Source: an uncultured Clostridia bacterium (GTDB lineage Bacteria > Bacillota > Clostridia > Oscillospirales > Ruminococcaceae). From it: a DNA stretch of 6,244 nucleotides. The stretch is taken from assembly GCA_945933905.1 (NCBI GenBank), contig CAMEQX010000083.1:1-6244 (forward strand). Direction: 5' to 3'. This document shows, in pieces, positions 1 to 5,627 of this stretch (the stretch's first letter is position 1; each line of letters starts with the position of its first letter). The notes below the pieces were generated by a model. That model was not told the DNA's origin, searched no databases, and worked only from the letters and a program-made list of their open reading frames with translations. Made by a program: the position numbers and the translations under genes.

Positions 1-2
1 TT

Positions 3-263
3 ACAAAGGCGATTACGGGATATGTTCTTCTTCATCGAAATCTTTCAAAAGAGCCTTCCAGCCTTCCCTTTATCCGTGCGCATTTCGGCACGCGTAAAAC
101 CGAGAAGGAATGCAGAGTAATCGCGTATGAGCTTTCAAGTATGATGCAGCTTGTAATTTACAGGCTTGAGGATTTTTCCGAATTTTCGGGAATTGACCTT
201 CGGGACAAAGAGCAGCTTCATAGGTTTATTGATATGCGGATAGATATGCTTTTGGGGGATTGA
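3..263 (+). CDS. C-terminal end of a probable TetR-type transcriptional regulator (5' partial)
   Basis: An open frame runs from the window's left edge to a TGA at 261-263 and encodes the last 86 residues of a protein whose start lies outside. The visible part has no DNA-binding domain. It is soluble, with an amphipathic helix around IAYELSSMMQLVIYRLEDF and a final helix ending RFIDMRIDMLLGD. A mainly helical C-terminus closing in a short hydrophobic helix resembles TetR/AcrR ligand-binding domains, which is the reason for the call, but no diagnostic motif is present. The stop lies four bases before the ATG of the phosphotransferase-like gene, whose ribosome binding site lies inside this frame. 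Co-transcription and translational coupling are therefore likely. If it is a TetR protein, it probably controls that enzyme in response to a small ligand. The reading frame is certain; the family is tentative. Confidence 0.5.
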   Translation, partial: TKAITGYVLLHRNLSKEPSSLPFIRAHFGTRKTEKECRVIAYELSSMMQLVIYRLEDFSEFSGIDLRDKEQLHRFIDMRIDMLLGD

Positions 264-267
264 CATT

Positions 268-2586
268 ATGGGATATATTTTTTCATTCGGGGAAATTTCG
301 GACAAAATCAGCAAGTTCTGCGGCGGCAAGGGAGCTTCTCTTGCAAAACTCACAAAAATGGGGCTTCCCGTCCCCGAGGGATATGTTATCACTTCCGAGG
401 CGTTTGACGGAGGAATTGTGCCCGACGCGCAAAGGGAGCTTGAGCTGCTTATTTCAACGCTTTCGGATAAAATCACCTATGCCGTGCGTTCATCGGCGCT
501 TTGCGAGGACGGCGACAACGCTTCCTTCGCGGGAGCGTATGAAACGGTGACAGATGTCAAACGTTCGGATATTCTCTCTGCGGTTGAAAAAGTCATAGCT
601 TCGGCTGACAGCCTGCGCGTGAAGAAATATGCGGAGAGCTCGGGCGAGGACAGCTGCGGTATCGCGGTTGTTATTCAGCGGTTCGTTAAGCCCGAGTTTG
701 CGGGAGTGGTGTTTACATCAAATCCTGTAAGCAGCAGTGCAGCGGAAATGTCGGGAAATTACGTCAAAGGCGAAGGAGAAGCGCTTGTTTCGGGTGAGAA
801 AAATGCCGAAGAGTTTTCTTTTAACGCTATGAAATTCTCCTACACGGGAAACAAGGAATTTGAACGATATGCAAAAAAGCTCTTCAAATTCTGCGAGAAA
901 ATCAGAAACGGCTACGGCAGACCGATGGATATTGAATGGGCGGTATCGCGCGGAACCGTCTATATCCTACAAGCGCGCCCCATAACAACGCTGAAACGTA
1001 TTGACAGAGATAGTTTTAAGATAAACGGAAGTCTTGGGGGTGAATATCTTCTGTCGAAAACAAACGTCGGCGAGATATTTATGCGTCCCGTTTCCCCGAT
1101 GACTTTCAGCGTTCTCGAAATGATTTGCAGCGCCCTCGGAATGCCCTGTTTTATCGACAATATCTGCGGTCAGCCCTATGCAAATCTCAGCGTTATCTGC
1201 TCGCTTATGGTTGCTTTGGGAGTGAAAGAAAAATCGGCTTTCAAAAAGATTAGAGATATTGCCGGAGAACTGCCCGAAGGCGTGAACGTTCCGCTGTTCC
1301 CTTTCGACAAGAAAAACTTCAGAAGGAAAATGCGGAAGCTTTTCTTCCCCGCGGGTAAAAAGAAAAACAAGCTGAATCGTCAGCAAAAGCGTGAATTCAA
1401 AGAAAGAATGATTGAAATTGCCGATGAATTGATAGATGAAATCCGTCGTATTCCCGACAACAATCTGCTTTATGATTTCTGGGAAACTAAAGGCACCGAA
1501 TTTTTGTTTAATGCACTTGGCGCTATAATGAAGGGTGTGAATGTTTTCCCTCTTTTCGGCACAAAAAAGCGACTGGCGAAAGTGTGCGGCGAGGAGCTTG
1601 CAAACGAGCTTTGCTCGGGCGGCGTAGGTACTCTTGACAGTATGAAGCCGCTGCTGTTGCTCGAGGACGTGATAAACGGAGATATCTCACGCGAGGAGTA
1701 CAAGAAACAGTGCGGTCACAGGCACGTCAACGAGATGGAGCTCTCCACGCCCTATCCCTATGAAAGCCCTGATTTCCCCGAAAATATTATCGATGAACAC
1801 ATCAAATCGGGCGTCAATATCCATAAGATGAGAGCGGACCGGGAAATCCGTTTTAACGAGGCTGTTCAAAAATTCAAGGAGAAATATCCGCGAAAGTCAA
1901 AGTGGCTGGACAAGACCCTGACGCGCTTTAAGGAAGCAAATTGTTCTCGTGAAGAAGTGCGAAATAAGGGCGTGTTGATTTTCTGCATAATGAGAGAATT
2001 TCTGCTGAAGGTCGGTGAGATAAACGGCATAGGCGATGATGTTTTTATGCTGTATTTCCCCGAAGCGTTAGGGCTTCTGAAAGGCGAGAAAAACACGCTT
2101 CGGAACATTCCCGAGCGGCGAAAGAGCTATGAAAAAAATCTTGCATATCCGCCTTTTCCCAACCTTATTTACGGTCGCTTCAACCCTGAAAAATGGCTTT
2201 CGGACGAGAAAAGAAGACGCGATTTTTATTCCGAGAAGCACTCGAACTGCTCTCTTTCCGCTGATATAAAAGGATTTCCGGGAGCGTCGGGAGTTGTCAC
2301 GGGACGAGTTAGAGTGATTTTCGACTCCGATTGCGTAGAGGAGCTTCTTTCCGGTGAAATACTTGTCGCTCCGGCAACAAACATCGGCTGGACAGTGGTT
2401 TTTCCAAGAGCAGCGGCAATTATCACCGATATCGGAGCGCCGCTTTCTCACGCCGCTATTGTAGCAAGAGAATTCGGTATTCCGGCAGTTGTAGGCTGCG
2501 GCAACGCAACCACGATTTTAAAAACAGGCGATATTGTAACGGTTGACGGCGCAAGGGGCATTGTCACGGTTGATGAACGTTTGTGA
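268..2586 (+). CDS. RPH/PEP-synthase-like phosphohistidine enzyme (ATP-binding, central and His domains)
   Basis: The 772-residue product has three recognisable parts. Residues 1-245 form a PPDK-type ATP-grasp domain: GGKGASLAKL with Lys21, YAVRSSALCEDG with Arg74, FAGVVFTSNPV, and DIEWA/LQARPIT with Glu223 and Gln235. Residues about 250-650 form a central domain carrying TNVGEIFMRPVSPMT (265-279) and GHRHVNEMEL (483-492), landmarks shared with rifampin phosphotransferase and PEP-synthase-like proteins. Residues 665-772 are the swivelling phosphohistidine domain, with GAPLSHAAIVAREFGIPAVVG placing the catalytic His at 728. No PEP/pyruvate TIM barrel follows, so PEP synthase or PPDK activity is unlikely. 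In this family ATP phosphorylates the His, which then passes phosphate to a substrate held by the central domain. The protein is somewhat shorter than typical RPH (about 870 residues). No signal peptide or membrane segment is seen, so it should be cytoplasmic. The ATG at 268 has GGGGG at 254-258, nine bases upstream. The substrate is unknown: rifamycin, another xenobiotic, or a PigC-like ligation are all possible. Confidence 0.88.
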   Translation: MGYIFSFGEISDKISKFCGGKGASLAKLTKMGLPVPEGYVITSEAFDGGIVPDAQRELELLISTLSDKITYAVRSSALCEDGDNASFAGAYETVTDVKRSDILSAVEKVIASADSLRVKKYAESSGEDSCGIAVVIQRFVKPEFAGVVFTSNPVSSSAAEMSGNYVKGEGEALVSGEKNAEEFSFNAMKFSYTGNKEFERYAKKLFKFCEKIRNGYGRPMDIEWAVSRGTVYILQARPITTLKRIDRDSFKINGSLGGEYLLSKTNVGEIFMRPVSPMTFSVLEMICSALGMPCFIDNICGQPYANLSVICSLMVALGVKEKSAFKKIRDIAGELPEGVNVPLFPFDKKNFRRKMRKLFFPAGKKKNKLNRQQKREFKERMIEIADELIDEIRRIPDNNLLYDFWETKGTEFLFNALGAIMKGVNVFPLFGTKKRLAKVCGEELANELCSGGVGTLDSMKPLLLLEDVINGDISREEYKKQCGHRHVNEMELSTPYPYESPDFPENIIDEHIKSGVNIHKMRADREIRFNEAVQKFKEKYPRKSKWLDKTLTRFKEANCSREEVRNKGVLIFCIMREFLLKVGEINGIGDDVFMLYFPEALGLLKGEKNTLRNIPERRKSYEKNLAYPPFPNLIYGRFNPEKWLSDEKRRRDFYSEKHSNCSLSADIKGFPGASGVVTGRVRVIFDSDCVEELLSGEILVAPATNIGWTVVFPRAAAIITDIGAPLSHAAIVAREFGIPAVVGCGNATTILKTGDIVTVDGARGIVTVDERL

Positions 2587-2658
2587 GGGGTTTCGGTGAC
2601 GGGAAGGTGGCTGAATACAAAGTTTTCCTATCTTATTGTGCTAAAAATGAATTATGCG

Positions 2659-2704
2659 AAATCCTCCCCGCCGGAGCCAGTCGGGGAGGATTTTGCTGTT
2701 TTTT
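2659..2704 (+). terminator. Rho-independent terminator after the RPH-like gene
   Basis: A perfect 12-bp stem pairs 2659-2670 (AAATCCTCCCCG) with 2682-2693 around an 11-base loop. T-rich sequence follows, including TTTT at 2691-2694 and six Ts at 2699-2704. It lies 72 bases after the enzyme's stop codon and just before the next promoter, so it should isolate the two plus-strand units. It also runs through a spurious short open frame at 2583-2822. Confidence 0.92.
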
Positions 2705-2726
2705 GAAGAAAATTTTGTTTTTCCTC

Positions 2727-2762
2727 TTGACTTTTATCAAAAATGATGATATAATCATATTT
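2727..2762 (+). promoter_or_regulatory. Sigma-A-type promoter for the regulator-hydrolase operon
   Basis: TTGACT at 2727-2732 (five of six consensus bases) is followed by a 17-base spacer and a perfect TATAAT at 2750-2755. Transcription should begin near 2761-2763, leaving a leader of about 20 bases before the GTG at 2782. The predicted start site makes the in-frame TTG at 2761 an implausible translation start. The only genes downstream before a terminator are the ArsR-like regulator and the hydrolase. Confidence 0.88.
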
Positions 2763-2768
2763 GAGAAA
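2733..2768 (+). promoter_or_regulatory. Putative operator: imperfect 36-bp palindrome over the -10 box
   Basis: The sequence is dyad-symmetric about 2750/2751, with 15 of 18 base pairs complementary. Mismatches fall at 2736/2765, 2742/2759 and 2748/2753. The inner core, ATGATGATATAATCAT (2743-2758), contains the whole -10 hexamer, and the outer arms reach the spacer and the transcription start. A dimeric repressor bound here would block RNA polymerase. The adjacent ArsR-like protein is the obvious candidate, giving autoregulation. The region is AT-rich, which raises the chance of accidental symmetry, so function is inferred. Confidence 0.55.
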
Positions 2769-2770
2769 GG
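2766..2770 (+). promoter_or_regulatory. Ribosome binding site supporting the GTG start at 2782
   Basis: AAAGG lies 11 bases upstream of the GTG at 2782. Because AAGG pairs with the 5' part of the AAGGAGG consensus, the effective spacing is close to 8 bases. The alternative GTG at 2773 would sit only two bases from this site. Confidence 0.55.
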
Positions 2771-2781
2771 TCGTGAGAAAA

Positions 2782-3306
2782 GTGGAACTGATAAAAGTTC
2801 TTTCAAATCCCGTGAGAATTAGGGTAATGCAATATCTTCAAGCGCACAGCGAGGCAACAACAAAACAGATTTCCGAGGCAATTTCCGATGTGCCCGCGCC
2901 AACGCTTTATCGGCACATCAACACGCTGCTGAAAGAAGAAATTCTGCTTGTAAAAGAGGAACGAAAAGTCAGGGGCAGTTTGGAGCGGCTGCTTGTAATC
3001 AATGTCGAGAAAATGTCGGCTGCCGCAGACAGCAATATTTCCGAGACCGCGTATCAGTTTTTGATGGAACTGTATATGAAATTTCAGAAATACGGCTGTA
3101 AAAAGGACGCAAATCCCCAAAAGGACCGCTTGAGTCTGAGGACTTGTGTTCTCACTCTCACGGATGACAGCTTTGACAGCTTTTTGCAGGATATTGCGGC
3201 GGTCATAAACAAATACAGCGAAGCAGAGGAAAACGGAAAACTGCGCAGCGTGTCTTTCATCTCTGCGCCTGTCGAGGAAGAAGGTAAATTATATGACGAT
3301 GAATGA
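2782..3306 (+). CDS. ArsR-like winged-helix transcriptional regulator
   Basis: This 174-residue protein begins (M)ELIKVLSNPVRIRVMQYL, the characteristic opening of ArsR/HTH_20 winged-helix regulators. A helix-turn-helix follows at about residues 23-50: TTKQISEAI, then the recognition helix PAPTLYRHINTLLKEE. A charged wing lies at about 56-70. The remainder is mostly helical, with a segment TLTDDSFDSFLQDIAAVINKY like the C-terminal regions attached to this HTH in other Firmicute regulators, presumably for dimerisation or ligand sensing. No cysteine metal site such as ELCVCDL is present, so a metal sensor is unlikely. The GTG at 2782 was chosen over in-frame TTG 2761 and GTG 2773 from the promoter position, ribosome-site spacing and family alignment. 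The stop overlaps the hydrolase start by 14 bases. The protein probably binds the palindrome in its own promoter and controls the hydrolase; its ligand is unknown. Confidence 0.85.
   Translation: MELIKVLSNPVRIRVMQYLQAHSEATTKQISEAISDVPAPTLYRHINTLLKEEILLVKEERKVRGSLERLLVINVEKMSAAADSNISETAYQFLMELYMKFQKYGCKKDANPQKDRLSLRTCVLTLTDDSFDSFLQDIAAVINKYSEAEENGKLRSVSFISAPVEEEGKLYDDE
3274..3284 (+). promoter_or_regulatory. Purine-rich ribosome binding site for the hydrolase
   Basis: GAGGAAGAAGG lies inside the end of the regulator gene and ends eight bases before the ATG at 3293. It favours that start over the in-frame ATG at 3299. Its position within the upstream coding sequence fits coupled translation. 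Confidence 0.6.
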
Positions 3307-4237
3307 GAAAAAAGTTTCAATCAAAGGCAAAGTTTCTATCGGTGCAACCGTTTTATATCCCGATGAAAAAAAACAATATCCCGCTGTTGGGTTGATTATG
3401 GGAACAGGAAAAACCGACCGTGACGGAAACGAAAAAAGCTTTAAAACCGATTTGTATAAAAATCTTGCAAATATGTTTGCGGAATTCGGCTTTGTATGCG
3501 TTCGATATGACAAGCGCGGGACCTTTGAAACAGAGGGCGACTACAACACTGCGGGGCTTTGCGACCTTACAGATGACGCAGTTTCGGTAATTCAATACAC
3601 GAAAACGCTGCCCTATGTAGATAAGACAAAAATCATCGTCTGCGGTCACAGCGAGGGCGCTATGATAGCCACTCTGCTTTCGGAAAAAGAGGCAACTGCG
3701 GGACTTTTGCTTTTCGGCGGCGCGGCAACCTCTATGAAGGACGCGCTGCTTTATCAGAATTATCTCGCAGCGGAGGAATTCGCAAACAAAAAGGGCTTGC
3801 TCGGCGCGCTCTTGAAAAAACAGGCTTCAAAAGAAAAGATGAACGCAAAGGTTGAAGGTATGTTCCAAAAGTGCGTTTCTGTAAAGAAAGACCGAGTTTT
3901 TTTCGGCGGCGCTATGCTTAACGCGAAGTGGGTAAAAGAACACGCAGCCTATAGTTCGGACGATTTTGTTGAACTTCTTAAACAATACGGAAAACCCATT
4001 CTGGCGATTACCGGAACAGCAGACCTTTCTGCCGATTACAGAAGGCTTTCCGCTTTGTCCGAAATACCGAATGCAGAATGTTTAACGCCGCAAAATGTAA
4101 ATCATATTCTGAGGGAAATTGATGATGACAACAGCATGATGACCGTAAAAAAGCAATATGCGCGGCTTTCGGCGCAGCCTATCCATTTCGACACAAAACA
4201 GCGCATAAAAGATTGGCTGGGGCAGTTTAAGGCGTAG
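3293..4237 (+). CDS. Alpha/beta hydrolase (serine esterase/acyl hydrolase family)
   Basis: The 314-residue product shows a complete alpha/beta-hydrolase fold. MGTGKTDRDGN (36-46) sits in the oxyanion-loop region after the first core strands. RYDKRG lies at 71-76, and the nucleophile elbow GHSEG lies at 118-122 with Ser120. A helical lid-like insertion runs from about 145 to 215. LAITGTADLSADYR supplies the probable acid Asp244, and NVNHILRE supplies His271. All three triad residues are in the expected order and spacing, so the enzyme should be active. There is no signal peptide or membrane segment, so it is cytoplasmic. It most likely cleaves a carboxylic ester, thioester or similar acyl bond; the exact substrate cannot be read from the sequence. 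It shares a promoter with the ArsR-like regulator, overlaps it by 14 bases and ends before a hairpin terminator. A regulated detoxification or acyl-turnover role is the simplest inference. Confidence 0.88.
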   Translation: MTMNEKKVSIKGKVSIGATVLYPDEKKQYPAVGLIMGTGKTDRDGNEKSFKTDLYKNLANMFAEFGFVCVRYDKRGTFETEGDYNTAGLCDLTDDAVSVIQYTKTLPYVDKTKIIVCGHSEGAMIATLLSEKEATAGLLLFGGAATSMKDALLYQNYLAAEEFANKKGLLGALLKKQASKEKMNAKVEGMFQKCVSVKKDRVFFGGAMLNAKWVKEHAAYSSDDFVELLKQYGKPILAITGTADLSADYRRLSALSEIPNAECLTPQNVNHILREIDDDNSMMTVKKQYARLSAQPIHFDTKQRIKDWLGQFKA

Positions 4238-4262
4238 AGCGATATTCTTATGATTATAATTT

Positions 4263-4296
4263 AGCCCGAACGCAAAAACGCTCGGGCTTTGGTTTT
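4263..4296 (+). terminator. Hairpin terminator between convergent units
   Basis: AGCCCGA (4263-4269) pairs with TCGGGCT (4282-4288). After one mismatch, two further inner pairs form around a CAAAAA loop. TTTGGTTTT follows on the plus strand, making a good intrinsic terminator 25 bases after the hydrolase stop. Read from the minus strand, the same stem is followed by an AT-rich but not strongly U-rich tail (TAAATTATAAT). It may therefore also weakly end the LuxE/LuxC transcript, whose last stop is at 4338. The rest of the 4238-4337 gap shows nothing else recognisable. Confidence 0.82.
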
Positions 4297-4337
4297 AGTT
4301 GAAGATTTTGAGGGATTTATCAAAACGACAAGGGAAT

Positions 4338-5627
4338 TTAACTTTGTGTGTTTATGATGCGGGTGTAACGGCGCAGCGGATATTCACCGTCGTGCGCTTC
4401 ACCGTAAAAATATGCTGACATATCCGCAGCTTGAGTAACACGAGTTACACCGCTTCGGCAGAGGATATCCGAAAGCATAGCTCTGTCGCTTTCCGCGCAA
4501 ATCAATCCTGCGGTCTGCAAAAAGCCCTTCGACTGCCGCAGCACCGAAACAATATCTCGGCGCGGAAGCTTTTTGACAAGAACGCTGCACATCATCGGCG
4601 ACAGCTCCACGGTGCCCTCGCCTATGATAAGCCGGCAGCCCGAGCCCTTGTATTCATTCGGATTTTGAGGCTTTACACCCATTATTTCTTCAAGCCGCTC
4701 TGTGTGGCGGTGAATGGTATTTCTCGCGATTATGCCAATTGAGCCGTCGGAATGACGCCTTGCGGCTTCTTCAAGCAGCGGCAGAAAAACCTCGCAAAAG
4801 CGTTTAAGCTCGCTGTCGTCATCGGCGTCGATGAAAATAGTCTGGCAAGAGCTGCAAAGAAGCTGTTTTGTAGCTGCAATATGCTCGGCAAGACCGCGCA
4901 GCTCCTCTTCCCTGCCGTCAAATCCCGAAATGTAACAAAACCCGAGCTTGTGTCCCCATTCGATAAGCTTTGCTCCCACGGGAGCAAGCGCTCTGACAGC
5001 CTTTACTGCGGTTTCTCCGCCCCATACAGCTATGCCGTCCGAAAGCGCCGCAAGCCGCTGCATAGAATGAATATCCGAGGATGGCGTGTCGAAAACATAG
5101 ATAAAATCCGCAAGCGCGGGCTCGTGTTCAATCAGCCGCGAGATGATTTTAAGCGAAAGCCCGTTGTCAGCGGAAGGCAGCTTCAGAATATTTACATTTC
5201 CCGTAATAAGCCCTTCCGCAAGGCTCATTGCGGGAAGTCCGTCCATATTTCCCGCAGCAATATGAAATATTACTCCGAGCGGCATTAACTTTATATCAAT
5301 TCGCGGAGAAATGTTATTCGGAGGATTGGTCGAGCGCTTGTAAGGATATCCGCCAAGCTCCTCGGAAAGCCTTTGTTCAAGACTTTCGCGGCTGAGCATA
5401 GCACAGGCAAGCGTCTTATAACGCTCGGGATTTTCAAGTCCGATTGAAAAGAGAAGCTCGTCGTATTCTCCGCTTATTATATCCGCTCGGAGCTTTTCCG
5501 CAGCGCTTATCACGATTTCAGGCGAAAGCGTCTTTTCCGAAAGCGTTTTGCTTATCCGCTCGTCAAGCTCGGAGATTAGCCTGTCCTGTTCCTTTGCGTC
5601 AAAAATTTCTCCCGCATAAAGTATCAT
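4338..5627 (-). CDS. LuxC-family acyl-CoA/acyl-protein reductase
   Basis: The 429-residue protein belongs to the LuxC branch of the aldehyde-dehydrogenase superfamily, which reduces an enzyme-bound acyl thioester to a fatty aldehyde with NAD(P)H. Features in order are: PLGVIFHIAAGN (116-127), the LuxC counterpart of HIPPGN; a cofactor-binding segment GNVNILKLPSAD (143-154); VWGGETAV (201-208); KLGFCYISG (227-235); and the active-site region KQLLCSSCQTIFID (254-267), where Cys258 is the likely acyl-accepting nucleophile. The C-terminus HDGEYPLRRYTRII also fits the family. The length is close to that of LuxC from luminous bacteria (about 480) but somewhat shorter. The start at 5627 was chosen because AAAGGAG lies seven bases upstream and the ATG overlaps the LuxE-like stop as ATGA. 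A longer in-frame start at 5669 would add 14 atypical residues with no such site. Its partner is the LuxE-like protein directly upstream. The physiological acyl substrate is unknown; no luciferase gene is visible. Confidence 0.88.
   Translation of the reverse strand: MILYAGEIFDAKEQDRLISELDERISKTLSEKTLSPEIVISAAEKLRADIISGEYDELLFSIGLENPERYKTLACAMLSRESLEQRLSEELGGYPYKRSTNPPNNISPRIDIKLMPLGVIFHIAAGNMDGLPAMSLAEGLITGNVNILKLPSADNGLSLKIISRLIEHEPALADFIYVFDTPSSDIHSMQRLAALSDGIAVWGGETAVKAVRALAPVGAKLIEWGHKLGFCYISGFDGREEELRGLAEHIAATKQLLCSSCQTIFIDADDDSELKRFCEVFLPLLEEAARRHSDGSIGIIARNTIHRHTERLEEIMGVKPQNPNEYKGSGCRLIIGEGTVELSPMMCSVLVKKLPRRDIVSVLRQSKGFLQTAGLICAESDRAMLSDILCRSGVTRVTQAADMSAYFYGEAHDGEYPLRRYTRIINTQS

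Noticed and set aside
135..476. 113-residue minus-strand open frame across the regulator/enzyme junction
   Set aside because: It is serine- and proline-rich shadow coding opposite two real frames, with no family resemblance.
967..1386. 139-residue minus-strand open frame inside the RPH-like gene
   Set aside because: It is antisense to conserved coding sequence, with no recognisable domain and no separate expression signals.
268..2586. Annotation of the large plus-strand protein as PEP synthase or pyruvate phosphate dikinase
   Set aside because: The protein ends right after the phosphohistidine domain and lacks the C-terminal PEP/pyruvate-binding barrel those enzymes need.
2583..2822. 79-residue open frame on the plus strand starting with GTG
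   Set aside because: It runs through the terminator hairpin and the promoter, overlaps the regulator in another frame, and has no ribosome site or family-like sequence.
4255..4260. TATAAT after the hydrolase gene, a possible -10 box
   Set aside because: No -35-like hexamer lies about 17 bases upstream on either strand, and a terminator follows immediately on the plus strand with no gene to drive.
4752..5288. 178-residue plus-strand open frame opposite the LuxC-like gene
   Set aside because: It is antisense to a well-supported family member and its translation is low-complexity and basic, as expected of a shadow frame.
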